Positions 1 to 10,140 of a stretch of DNA of 29,352 nt are shown one piece after another. A model generated the notes under the pieces. The model was not told the origin of the DNA, did not search any database, and saw nothing but the letters and a program-made list of their open reading frames with translations. Every line of letters begins with the position of its first letter. Within the stretch, counting starts at the first letter, position 1. Where the stretch lies: the NCBI GenBank assembly GCA_000151295.1, contig GG745336.1:349224-378575 (forward strand), in the 5' to 3' direction. The stretch is from Allomyces macrogynus ATCC 38327 (lineage: Eukaryota > Blastocladiomycota > Blastocladiomycetes > Blastocladiales > Blastocladiaceae). A program made the position numbers and the translations under genes.

Positions 1-1
1 G

Positions 2-646
2 GGCCGGCGCAACTCGGCACCGCCCTCGTTTTTTGGGATGAAGTTTGGCAGCAGCATGTCACCGTCGCTCATGATGCCGCCGCCACCCGCGACGCCCGCG
101 TCACCTTTCCCGCTTGAACAACAGCACTGCGCGAGTCCCGCGACTTTAGCCACGACGGCATCGAGTAACTTGGCGTTCCCATCGATTGACTCGTTCTCGT
201 CGTCGTTCGACTACTCCGGCATGCTGGCGTGCCCGACGAGTGTCGCGGCGGCAGCAACGTCCACGACGGGCACGTTCTCGACGCCGCCGGCGATTCCGTC
301 GACGACGTTGCCGATGCCGGTCGATATGCCGCTCGACTATGCGACGTTCACGACACTGCTCGACAACCACACCGTCTCGGCCACGCCCACGGCGTCGTCG
401 AGTCTTGCCGCGGGTATCGTTGACACAGTCCCAATGGACACGTCGCTCGGGTCGTCGTTCCCGACCACATCGTCGAATTCGTTTGTGCCGTCGGCCACGG
501 ACTACGTGACGCTCGACCACGCGCTCGGCATGTACACGATGTCGAGTCCGACACCGGCCATGGCGAAGCTGCGGCTGAACGATTCGCCGGTTCCAGCACA
601 CACACAGCTCCCGCGCGGGCGGTCCTTCTCGATGCATCAGTTCTAA
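2..646 (+). CDS. 3' end of a Ser/Thr/Pro-rich protein (partial, unknown function)
   Basis: The frame is open from base 2 through the window edge to TAA at 644-646, so this is probably the last exon of a longer gene; the ATG at 38 need not be the start. The roughly 214 visible residues are very rich in Ser, Thr, Pro and Ala with a few Met/Phe/Leu clusters, as in disordered activation or regulatory tails of fungal transcription factors or signalling proteins. I see no folded domain, signal peptide or membrane segment. Two basic phosphosite-like motifs bracket it: RRNSAP at the very start (PKA-like and mode-1 14-3-3-like) and RGRSFS seven residues before the C-terminus. Third positions are GC-rich like the neighbouring genes. 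It converges on the TTLL gene. Function unknown; I am confident it is coding, not of its identity. Confidence 0.6.
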   Translation, partial: GRRNSAPPSFFGMKFGSSMSPSLMMPPPPATPASPFPLEQQHCASPATLATTASSNLAFPSIDSFSSSFDYSGMLACPTSVAAAATSTTGTFSTPPAIPSTTLPMPVDMPLDYATFTTLLDNHTVSATPTASSSLAAGIVDTVPMDTSLGSSFPTTSSNSFVPSATDYVTLDHALGMYTMSSPTPAMAKLRLNDSPVPAHTQLPRGRSFSMHQF

Positions 647-864
647 GCTGGCCTGGAGCTGGATGGGTTAGAGCTTGGCTGCACGCAATTTTTATAGTGT
701 ATCCATAGCCCTTTTTGCCACGAATTTTGTTTTGTTGTTGTTCTTGTGCTTTTGGTGGTGCTGTTTGGAGTTGCTTTGGGCGGAAGACGTGGTCTGATTG
801 TTGATCGACGTTCCGCGCTTCCCGGCCCAAGCACCCTTCCTGTCATTTCGAAAAACGTGGATCC

Positions 865-870
865 AATAAA
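865..870 (+). terminator. AATAAA polyadenylation signal candidate
   Basis: A canonical AATAAA lies about 220 nt after the stop of the left-edge gene, beyond a GT/T-rich stretch (about 700-770), in the convergent gap before the TTLL stop codon. It is the only AATAAA in this gap and fits the + strand gene. No transcript evidence. Confidence 0.4.
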
Positions 871-911
871 GCGTTCCCCGCAACGCACCGCATCCATTCT
901 CCACCCACTCA

Positions 912-3199
912 TCATCCGGGACCCGTCGCGCGCGGCAACGCACGCGCCGGTACAGTCCACAGTTGCGACCCCAGCCCACTTCCAGTCCCCACCATCCCCC
1001 CTCCCACCTTCGCTCCTGTCGCCCCACCCCGCATCATCACCGAACTCGCCCCGCCAACCCCCACGCTCGCCGACGACGCGCGGCGCATCGGCGCATACCT
1101 CTCCTGATCCGCCGGCGCCATCGCGCCCAAATTACTCACGCTCATCGACAGCGTCGCCCTCGGCGGCGCCACGGGACGCGGCCGCACGACCGGCGGCGTT
1201 CGCGGCAGTTTCGCCGCAGACGGGCGCGACCGGACCCTTGGACTCGACACCGCAGCAGCGGCCGCGGCTGGTTTCCGAATAGGCGGCAATTGCGGCTTTT
1301 CGGCAAGGTTCGCGCGCACGGCTTCTTTGCGTGCGCGCGTCGCGGCGGTGTCGGCGACCACGAATAAAGACTGTGCGGTGGTCAGGTAGGCCGCGTACCG
1401 CTCGACGGTGGCCGGGTCCGACGGCGGGTAGACGCGCTCGAACAGGCCGAGGTGTGCGGATTCGTACGCGGTTGCGGCGTCGGTATCGGCCGCAGGGGTC
1501 GAGTCGGTGGGTGGAGGCGGCGACGGGGCGTCGCGCGGTGGCGGTGTGGCGGGTTCGTCGGCCTCGTCGGCGGATTCGACGTCAGCGTCCTGGTCCGCGG
1601 CGGACGGTGCGGCCGCGGGTTTGGGTGTGGAGCCGGGTGCCGCTGGAGGTGCGGCGGTTGAGGTTGGTGTCGCAGTCGTGCTGCTCAAGTAGAGCCGCTG
1701 CTTGGCCTGCTTGCGGTCGCGGCGCATCCACTTGCGCGGGTTGAGGCTTGTCGGGTTGAGCAGCCGGAAAATGTTTTCGAGCAGGCCTTGCTTGAGCGTG
1801 TGGTCGACCGCCGTCTCACAGCTGAGACTCGGCGAGTGGTTGATCTACGGGAGTGTGAGTGCGGTGCACGAACGGCAGAGGTGGGAGAAAGGAGCACGCA
1901 CCTCCAAGACAAACGGCCGCAGCTTGTGGTCCAGGATCACGTCGAAGCCCAGGAGCTCGAAACACAAGCTGCCGTCGCCGTTAGGCGCGCAGGTGCGGAA
2001 CACACGCGCGAGTTCTGGTTGCACGGTGAGAATGCTCTTGGCGATGATGTCCTTGATGCTGGCCCAGATTGCGCCGGTGCCGTCGTGGCCGAGCGAATCG
2101 AGGTATTCGAGCGCCCAGGTGAGAGTGCTGGTGGTGCGCGTGCGAGAGGCCAGCGTGAGAGAGGGATCGAGACGCCGAACACCAACAGGCAACGCACCGC
2201 TTGGATCCGCCGTCGGCTCCACCGTCGACAAACTTGGTGGACCGTTTGTTGACCGAGTAGTTGGTCAAATGCATGCAGATCTGCGACTGGTTGTCGAGAG
2301 CCGGCCCAGACCCGTACTGCTCGGTCGCAAATCGCGCGAGCCCCTCCTTGTAGACGAACAGCCGCAACGGGTCGCATTGCGTAATGAGCGCGTAGACACG
2401 CATGTCAAACTTGTACCCTTCAATGAGCAGCGGCTGCGTCACGAAGTCATAGTCAGATCCTGACTACGAGCTCAAGCCAAAAGCCAGATCAAAATCGATA
2501 CGTACCCGCTCAATGTACTGCTGCACGACCATCTCGTACTCGGGATTCGCCTGGAACTCGGCCGGGTCCGAAAACAGGTAAATGCCGATCCCGCGCGACT
2601 TGGAATCGGGTTTCGCGATATACCAGCGCGGCGGGCGACCGCGAGCCGCTCGTGCTCGCGCCCGAGCGCCGGCGTAGGCGGTAAACGCGACGGCGTCGGT
2701 GCGCATGCACCAGGTGCGGGGCCAAAACGCATACTCGCGCGGGAACTCGTTGCGCATCTTGGTGAGGTTGCGGGCGAGGTAGTCCTTGTGGCACAGGTGG
2801 TGCATCGCCGGGAAATGGTTGATGCGCTGCCAGGGGCGCATGTGCAGCAGCTGGTCGACGGTCACGACGCCGTCCTGCCACTGGATGGTCCAGTCGGTCG
2901 GCGACGTGGTTGCGGCGAGGCCAATGCCTTCGCCGGCGCGCAGGACTGGACGGCAGCAGGCACGGGTAGTGAGGATCGCCAGTTGCTGTCGGATCGAATT
3001 GCCGCGGTCAATTTGGCTGGGAAAGAAGCGAACCAACGGCGTGCTTGGTGTTCTCGACGTTGATGGTCGGCGTCCATTTGCGCTTCCTTGAGCTTGGGCT
3101 TGTCGGGGTCGCGGTCCGCTTTGATGGGTCGGCATGGCGCGGGGTTGCGGCGTTACCGGCTGCGAGATTGGTTGAGCTGGATCTCTTGGCTGAAATCAT
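912..3199 (-). CDS. Tubulin tyrosine ligase-like (TTLL) polyglutamylase
   Basis: ATP-dependent ligase that adds glutamate chains to tubulin tails; closest by motif to the TTLL4/6/7/13 polyglutamylases. Five exons, read right to left: 3199-3034, 2945-2506, 2433-2198, 2127-1902, 1844-912. They sum to 2001 nt (666 aa) with consistent phases; introns are 57-88 nt. TTL-domain motifs run in order: INVENTKHAV (46-55), TDWTIQW (from 72), the ATP-site segment IAKPDSKSRGIGI (165-177), PLLIEGYKFDMRVY (203-216), LTNYSVNK (258-265), LGFDVILDHKLRPFVLE (340-356) and INHSPS (357-362). After a basic stretch (RRDRKQAKQR) the last 270 or so residues are Ala/Pro/Ser-rich and probably disordered, apart from an FERVYPPSD island like the one in TTLL6-type proteins. 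The first intron boundary (2946-3033, donor GTTCGC) is the least certain. Head-to-head with the UCH gene. Chain initiation or elongation type cannot be told by eye. Confidence 0.9.
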
Positions 3200-3668
3200 C
3201 GTGAAGCATTTGAACGTGCGGGTATAGAATGCGCACGCCGAGCAACCGTTGATTCGAGTCGAGAAGTGCGGCGTTTTGAGCGCGAATTGAGTGACTTCTA
3301 TCGTTATTTATGGAAATGCATCAGGTTGTGCGCGCGTGCTCGCGTCGTACGCTGCGACGAGCTCATCGGCCACGAAGGCACTGCCAAGGCCGTGAAAGGA
3401 AGCGGGCAGGCGGGTGCGGGACAGACGCGAGGCAAGACTCTGCATGTCACGCGATTTCCACGTGTCTCTGTGTCAGCAGAGAGCGCCTGGCGACACGCGA
3501 CTCGACACACGTCATCCCCACTTGCCAGTACACGCTGTCGACGAACAGCAAAAGCGCGTCGGATCACCAGGACGTTCTCGCGTGTAACTGCCCGCAGAGT
3601 CCAAGCTCGTGGATTCATTCTGCCCTTTGTCGACCGCGCACGCAACTGCCACACAACAGTACCTCACC
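3200..3668. promoter_or_regulatory. Divergent intergenic region between TTLL and UCH genes
   Basis: These 469 bp separate the two start codons, so both promoters should lie here. Short frames exist on both strands but none resembles a protein. I see no clear TATA box, tandem repeat or RNA gene. Confidence 0.4.
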
Positions 3669-4864
3669 ATGGGCCGAAAAAAACAGCTTGGGTCCCGCCT
3701 CGAGTCGAACCCTGAAGTAACGAGCCTCTTCAATCACGACGATAATGGCAACAGCAGCATGTTTTCTTTTCATGAAACTGACGGGGCCCCGCCCCTGGTC
3801 GATTCTTGGTCTTTGCGGATCATGTTCGCGTAATCATGCGCGACACGACGCATTCTTGTCGATAAACAGGTGTTAAATGAGGTACGCGCTGCCTCTGTGT
3901 TCAAGGCAGTCTGGTCACCGATAACTGACATGCGGATCCCGTTCGCGCGCTAGTTTGTCGCCAAGCTCGGCGTGCCGCAGGATTGGACCTTTTGCGACGT
4001 CTTTGGCCTCGATGTACGTGCTCTTTCGCGGAATTGATGCACGCAATCCTTTTACTGACGTTTTCCCCTTCCAGCCCGAACTGCTGGCTATGGTCCCGCC
4101 CGCAATTGCCGTGATCCTGCTATTTCCGATCACAGACAAGGTACTTGCTTTGCGGAAATCGCTTTTAGATCGATGTTTATCATTATTCACCCGTTATTGC
4201 TTGCGTTGTTTGCGTAGTATGAAGCCTACCGCAAGACCGAGGACCAGCGCCTTCTCGCGTCGCCTCCCGCAGTCCCCGCGTCGGCCTACTTCCTTAAGCA
4301 AACCATTGGCAACGCCTGCGGCACCATTGCCGTCTTGCACTCGGTGCTCAACAATGCCGACCTGCTTCCGCTCGCCGGCACGCCGCTCGACCGGATCCTG
4401 ACCACGACCAAGACCATGACGCCGCAGGAGCGCGCCAAAGCCCTCGAGCACAACGCGGTACGGTCCTTCTCCACCCGTTTGTCGTCTTCAACGACGTGAA
4501 TTGCTGACGGTTGACCGTGCCGTTGCAGGACATTGCCAACGCGCACTCGCAGGTCGCTCAACTCGGCCAAACTGCGGCGCCGTCGGCCGACGCAGACGTG
4601 GACCTGCACTTTGTCGCGTTCGTCGGGGTCGAGGGCCAGCTGCTCGAACTCGATGGCCGCCGCCCATTCCCGATCCCGCATGGGCCCTTGGGCGACCAGT
4701 CGCTGCTCGACGTACGCTTTTTGGTCGAGTCTTGCTGGTCAGATTCGATCTCACACCGTTTGGGTATTTGCGTGTAGAATGTGGCTCGCGTCGTTCGCGG
4801 TTTTATGCAGCGCGACCCCGACAACCTGCAGTTCAACCTGATCGCGCTCGCTCAGGCTGAGTGA
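3669..4864 (+). CDS. Ubiquitin carboxyl-terminal hydrolase, UCH-L3/YUH1 type (peptidase C12)
   Basis: Cysteine protease that releases small adducts from the ubiquitin C-terminus. Six exons: 3669-3716, 3954-4013, 4075-4140, 4218-4457, 4529-4711, 4778-4864; total 684 nt, 227 aa, close to the usual 230. Every intron is phase 0. The full catalytic set is visible: oxyanion Gln86 and nucleophile Cys92 in KQTIGNACGTI, His165 in VDLHFVAFVG, Asp180 in LELDGRRPFP. Other signatures are LESNPE (11-16), DVFGLD before intron 2, PELLAMVPP, LLFPITDK, TPQERAKALE and the C-terminal FMQRDPDNLQFNLIALAQAE. The start at 3669 has a good context (ctcaccATGG). Exon 1 is the weak point: joining NPE to FVAKLG at the GTAACG donor drops about three residues usually present in this helix, and intron 1 (237 nt) is three times longer than the rest, so a mini-exon or another donor is possible. 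Confidence 0.92.
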
Positions 4865-5583
4865 TCTCAGACGATATTTTGATTGTTGGGCTGGACGAGT
4901 TGTAGATTTTGGCTGCTCTCGTTGAATCCAACATGGTTGTCTTTTTTTAGCTTGTGCAGGCGCAGAGGCATTCCCACGACGCTGATTCTGATCGGATGCC
5001 CACCTCCACATGTCACGACATTACGTTAACAGCATTGCGGATGCGGGTGCGAGCTGATGCTCGATGTTCTATCCAGTTTGTACGGCAGGCAGTGCCAAAT
5101 ACATCGCAAATTGTGGCCCATTTTCTCGGGGTCAACGAGATAGACATGCATGCGATGCGCGCTCTATGATCATGAGAATGGCGCAAGTCAACTGAAAGAT
5201 GGATCGTGGTGGTGCGCGTCGAGACCAACGTCCGCGTTCACCACATCTTCGGCCATCAAGTACATCGTATCATAACCAATGCCAAAGCAATGCAGTGAAT
5301 TGAGAAGGAGCTCCAAGCTTTGACGCAGGATCAGTTCGTACTGAGTCGAGTCTCATGCCAGCTTGATCTTTGGCACCGCCGTAAATAGTCGGGACAGCCC
5401 CAGTTTATACATTTCGAGGTCTTACTTTGTGAGGGTATCAGCGGTTAGGATCCAAGTGCTAGTTGATGGCCGCTGTTGGTCCGATGGAAGAGGGCGGTGC
5501 GGATATGGGCCGTGAAAAGTGCTCTCTAGCCAGGCCCTCGTGCCTCGCCCAGTCATGTCGGGGATGGCCCGCAACAATACTCG

Positions 5584-5739
5584 ATGAACACGGTGCGTGT
5601 CGACCAGGTGGAAGTGGTCGGGTCGTTTGCGCTCGTTGTCGCCTTGGTCGCGCTCGGATCTTCGCGGTTGGTCCTCCCCTACGAGGTCGTCATGCAGCTC
5701 TTTCTCTATCCAGGCCAGCGTCGTATGCATGGCGTTTGA
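5584..5739 (+). CDS. Short hydrophobic frame, possible exon of an unknown membrane protein
   Basis: An ATG-initiated 51-codon frame contains the run VVGSFALVVALVALG followed by LVLPYEVVMQLFLY, about one and a half membrane-spanning lengths. Its residue make-up is more protein-like than surrounding frames. A pyrimidine-rich tract ending in CAG near 5720 could be an acceptor for a following exon. No family recognised; it could be chance in GC-rich DNA. Confidence 0.2.
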   Translation: MNTVRVDQVEVVGSFALVVALVALGSSRLVLPYEVVMQLFLYPGQRRMHGV

Positions 5740-5790
5740 CGTGCAGTTTGTGCACGCCAACCAGCGCCAAGTATGGACGCCGTTTGGCTT

Positions 5791-5820
5791 GCTCCCGCTC
5801 CCGCTCCCGCTCCCGCTCTC
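5791..5820. repeat. GCTCCC hexanucleotide microsatellite
   Basis: Four perfect GCTCCC units followed by a degenerate GCTCTC. In one + frame this would encode alternating Leu-Pro. It lies in the region without a confident gene. Confidence 0.85.
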
Positions 5821-6366
5821 TCATCGCCCGCGCCGTCGCTGCGGCCATGGTAGTCGTTTGCGCGCTGGATGGCCTCGTGGGTGCGCCGGCGGCCACTGTT
5901 GCGTTCTTTCCCGCGCGTCGAGGCGCATCACGGGTTTCGACGGGCGTTTGGTTGGTGAGGCGAGGGTGGAACCAAGTCGGCACCGCTCAATTCGCCGTGG
6001 CCAGCGCACCAGCGTGATTGCATGGCCTGGGGAACAAAGGAAGACATGGTTTTGGTCTCGCCGTGCTTGACGGCGACCGCAACGGCGCATCCATTTCTAG
6101 ATCCGTTGGTCATGCCCGTCGTGCTCGTGTCGAACAATTACAGCGCAATCAAGAAGCGCATGTATGAGCGCCTTGAAGAGTTGTGCACGCTGGCTGGCGC
6201 AGGCTTTTGTGGGACGCCCGTGATGTGAGCCCGTCTTGGCATAAAATATAGTGTGTTTCGTATATTTCAACGCTGCGCCGTTTTCCCCTGCTTTTCCCAC
6301 TTCAATCGACGTCCGTATCGCGCAGTGATCGCGGACAGACACAAAAAGGGAATGTACATTCTACTT

Positions 6367-9333
6367 TTACGAATCCACGCTCATAGCATCGGCATCGGTC
6401 GCGAGCCACGCCTGCAGCGCTTTCTCGTACGCGATAGGCATATGGTCTGCGAACATGCCTGCCTTGATTGCCAGCTGCGCAAACTGCTCTGTGTCGGACC
6501 GCTCAATAATCGGCACGCGCGTCTGCGACCGGTCCGACGCGGAGGACCACGCTGAACTCGTCGACGACTCTGAGCTTCCTCGGTGCCGGTCGTCGGCCGC
6601 CGCTGCTGGTGATGACGCCGTCGAGTTGCGTTCGTGCAACGGAATCGACTCGCTCATTCCATCGGCGACAGCGTCGGACGCGCTGGGCCGCGGATCGGGC
6701 GGGGAACCAAACTGGAACGGCCCGGTCGCGGTGAGCGGTGAGGTCATGGCGCGAACCATGTCCATAATCGACGACGACTGGCCGGTACTGGACGTGGACG
6801 AGTCGATCTCGCTCATCGGGTCGACGTCGACGGGCGAACATACGTCTTCGGGCAAAACGTGTCGGATGTGGTAGACGGTCCCAGCCACATATAGCTTCGG
6901 GTTTATGTTGGACTCGGCGAGAGCGTCGCGCACGCGCGTAATTGCGTCAAACTTGCGCTGCACGCTCGGGTTGTTGGCCCATTTTTTCTTGGTCAGGAGC
7001 TATGGGGAGAAATCGATTGGTTGACCTGAATTGCTCGTCGGAGATCGAAACACGAGAAGAATAATTCAAGCGCACCTTGAAAATCTCAGTCGCGTGGTTC
7101 TCCACCTGCGCGATCGCGGCGAGCAGCGACGTGCGCAGGTCGACGACCGACCCGTACGACAAACGGGCCACAACGTCGTTGTCCAATATAAACGAGTCGA
7201 TCAAGTGCGCATATCGTCGCGCGAGATTCAGCGAGCATGCAGGTGGCGGCGCGAAGGCAAAGCACTTGAGCTGGAGCGTCGGCTGGATCTCGCGCAAGTG
7301 CGACAGTTGGCGGTCGGCGAGTAGCATCGTGAGCAGCGACGCGGTCCCGGCACCGAGCGAGTGGCCGACAATGACGAGCTTGTCGGGCTTGTACAGCTCG
7401 ATCCAGGTGCGAAGGGGCGCGTCGAGGGTGGTCGCGAGCCACTCAGCTGCGACCTGAGCGGTAAGGAGAGTAGCTCCGGTCAGTAACGGGTGGAGAGCGG
7501 AGCGGGTGCGGTGGAGAATGTTTGTTGCACGCACCTTGATCCCGCGATGCACAAGGCCGTCGCCCATGCGACTGTATTCGCAGACGAGGTCCGTAATTGC
7601 GTCCTTGGTGCTCAAAGTTCTAAAAACGAGCCAAGTTGTGGTTAGAACGCAGTCCTAATAACGAATGCCAGAAAAGAAATGGGTTCAAAACGCACCCTCG
7701 AATCGAGACGACAATGGCGTTCTCGCTCCGGTCGCGGGCGACAAAGAAGCATGGCTGGAACACGTCGCGCGCCGAGAGCTGCTTGGCCAAAATGTCCCCT
7801 TTGGCGATATGCGGCAGGTGCGTCGCGATGGTCCTCTTGTCGCTCGGAATCTTGGACGACTTGCCAAAGACCACGAGCCCGAGCCATCCGTATGCTGCTG
7901 ATGCGTCTGAACGTGCCAAAGTCAAGTGCATGAGTGATCGTTCAAGGAATATCGAGTTGGTCATCAGGCCGCAAACGTACACTTCTTGAAATGAAGCGTC
8001 GACGAAAAGAAAGAGCGGTCCGTGATCGTGCTGAAGGTGCGCGGTCTGCCAGGAAGATACAGGAAATTAGACGATGAGCCAAATGAGTATGCTTTTCTAG
8101 TGCAAAGGAAGCAAAGCACCAAATACTTACTGGTCGATACTGAGGAAATACCGCTGCAGCAAGAGCATCCCGCACATCCACTCGAGCGGCAACACCGTGT
8201 CGACGCCCTGCCCAAACACGGTGAGCAGGCGATACACGGATCCGAGCGTGTGACGCGTCGTCTTGGAGAGCGCAACAGCCCGCAACACGCCTTCGAGAAC
8301 AGCGGCGCCGACATTGGGCACGTCGTGCGGCGACAGCAGGCTTTCGATCGTCTTGTCGCAAGTAATCGCATCCAGCGGCTGCGTCTGGTAGAGAACAACG
8401 ACCTCGATGAACCCGAGCGAGACCGGCGTCGTGGGGCTGAATGAGGTCGAGGATGCCTTGACCGGAACGGTGACGCCCTTCGGTCTGGGTGACGCGAGCA
8501 ACGCCTGGTCAGGGTTGTGCACGCCGTGCGAAAATGGTCGGCGGGAGGGCGCATCGCGGTGGTGGAAAATGGGGAGCCGCAGCTTGGTCTTGAACGACGA
8601 CAGCGACGAGATGCGGCACTCTGCGCGGCCGATGTGCAGGTCGGGGATAAAGATGCGCTCGTCCAAGACGTCGAGCTACACAAAATTGATCATTTTCGCC
8701 ATCAGCAAATATTCTTTCCGAGCACGAGGGGCGCACAACCCGCTGAAGAGCAACCCGCAATCATTTCCGCACCTGAATCGACGAGAACAGCTGCGAATGG
8801 TAGGATACCGTGAAATCAAACTTGTCGTCCCAGTTCCAAGCACACCCAGCCGCCGACTGTTCGTCAGGCTTCTCGCGCACAAACGTGGCAAAGGACCTGT
8901 CACCGATTGTGATGCGGACGAACGGCGACGTGGAGCGAGCCGGTGCATTCAAAAACAGGTGCCGAAGACGCACTCGAAGCAGTCCTACAACGTTGCAAAC
9001 CGAAGCGCACGGCAAGCCCAGAAGGGTCAGCATCAAGGCCAAGGAACAGCTCGGGAAATGGTGTCGAGACGACACCAACGAACCTGGAGGGAGAGAGTGA
9101 TGCGGCAACGTTGCTGGCGCAATGCCCGGTATATCGCAGCTTGGCTTGGGCTCGGCCTGGACCACATCGACAATGAGATTTGTGCTGCATTTTTGGACCG
9201 CAGCTGGTGACTGCGAGCGTTCATCCGGCGTGCTTGATAGTGACCCTGCATCGTCACGCGGTTCCAGAACGCTCTTCGCCCCCAACGACTTGGGCACGGG
9301 CACGACGTGGAAGCAACAGTCAATTGAAGGCAT
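6367..9333 (-). CDS. C2-domain class-3 lipase (diacylglycerol lipase-like), intact copy
   Basis: Probable alpha/beta serine lipase acting on membrane acylglycerols, recruited by an N-terminal C2 domain; class-3/sn1-DAG lipase motifs. Seven exons, right to left: 9333-8773, 8675-8131, 8045-7981, 7906-7696, 7619-7535, 7453-7076, 6999-6367; 2478 nt, 825 aa, phases closed. C2 spans about 117-230 (GLLRVRLRHLF to PDLHIGRAE). The lipase core has YGWLGLVVFG, SIRGTLSTKDAITDL, nucleophile elbow GHSLG (Ser521), probable Asp582 in LDNDVVARLS and His801 in MFADHMPIAYEKAL. The NPKLYVAGTVYHI strand matches DAG lipases. A Ser-rich disordered segment separates it from the His motif. Within exon 1 a 99-nt stop-free segment (9083-8985, GTTCGT...TTGTAG) may be another intron, giving 792 aa and starting C2 directly after a Pro-rich leader. 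No transmembrane segments, unlike animal DAGL. It is the better-preserved member of the tandem pair. Confidence 0.85.
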
Positions 9334-9625
9334 TTGGACGGACTGGAGTCGAGGAAGAGGTGACGAGAACGGCAGGTCCGGGGGCGCTCAGATATATACG
9401 AACAGGATCAGGACGGCATCACTGGGCACATCAATGTTGTTGGACTTGTGGACGCTTTCCGAGGTGAAATTGTTGCCGTCATTTCAGACAGCCGGCGGCA
9501 CGGTTGTCGTCGGCAATCGGGTGGCCGGAATCGCTGTGGGCGTGTACCGGACAGGTGCGACGCGCACAGGCGGGGATCTTGGACGCGAACAAGGCCCCTT
9601 GTCCCATGCAGCTCACGCTCGCGGC

Positions 9626-9698
9626 GCAAGCACGGCAAAGCCGGGCTGGAGTGCCGCTGATCGTTGTTTGAACCGCCTGCGCAGACAAGTTGGACATG
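9626..9698. repeat. Diverged spacer repeat, left copy
   Basis: Starts GCAAGCACGGCAAAGC and ends ACAAGTTGGACATG. It aligns with 12122-12188 (GCAAGCGCGGCAAAGC ... CCAAGTTGGACATG), including an intervening TGCCG..AATCGTTG-type block. In both units it lies just downstream of the RCC1 3' end on the minus strand, so it marks the duplicated segment outside coding sequence. Confidence 0.7.
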
Positions 9699-9919
9699 GA
9701 ACAAGGCCGGCTTCTTGACATCATCACTTTTTGCGGCGTGGCGTTGACAGAAATACAAAGAACCCCTGGCGTTGACTGCGTGCGCTGTTTCGATCGAGCA
9801 GCCCACACCGGCGCAGAACATACACATCGACATCGAACACCACCAACAGGGACCAAAACCAAAGAAAGAACACCGCTGTTTAGGTTGTCCACCATTTGTT
9901 TGTACCTCGGCGTCGTCCC

Positions 9920-10140
9920 GACCGCAGACGTGATCATTTCTTCCGCATGGAACGTGGCAAATCGTCTCGCGAGCCGGGTGTGGGACGGGAAACTCGTGCT
10001 CTCGCTCAGTCCACCCAGCAACAACGGCGCCCGTCGTGTGGGCGAGGGTGCTGTGTCGAGACAGCTGCGGACCATGCGGGTCGTCGACGGGGTCGCCGCA
10101 GACTCTGGGGGTCACCAACCACAGGCGATTCCACGCCGAG
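9920..10140 (-). pseudogene. RCC1-like C-terminal remnant
   Basis: The minus strand encodes PHPARETICHVPCG, nearly identical to PDPARETICHVACG at the end of the intact RCC1-like gene (12339-13736). Upstream nucleotides also align with that gene's last exon for roughly 150-200 bp (GACGAC..G, CAGCT, CGACxCAGCACC blocks), but with small indels. After the shared motif the frame diverges: QDFTVVVTERE of the intact gene is not maintained. The earlier RCC1 exons are absent, since the next sequence to the right is the 3' end of the lipase pseudogene. It is therefore a truncated, decayed copy left by a tandem duplication. Confident of homology, less so of the exact ends. Confidence 0.75.

Larger units (their letters stand above)
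4865..6366. other. 1.5-kb region without a confident gene
   Basis: Between the UCH stop and the lipase 3' end I cannot assemble a recognised gene. 4865-5460 shows no coding-like frame. From about 5460 to 6228 there are short + strand frames with hydrophobic stretches (see 5584-5739), and a 68-codon frame at 6022-6228 contains the coding-like run VVLVSNNYSAIKKRMYERL. They could be exons of an unrecognised membrane protein, or a decayed one. No homology was recognised and no splice chain closes convincingly. Confidence 0.4.

Noticed and set aside
3669..3720. tRNA-like B-box (GGTTCGACTCG) followed by a T7 run on the minus strand
   Set aside because: The T-stem does not pair and no matching 5' acceptor strand exists. 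The sequence is the antisense of UCH exon 1 (LESNPE codons and Lys codons).
8407..9718. Plus-strand frames of 267 and 198 codons over the lipase 5' end
   Set aside because: Antisense to the C2 exons and the inter-unit region; composition is shadow-like and there is no domain.
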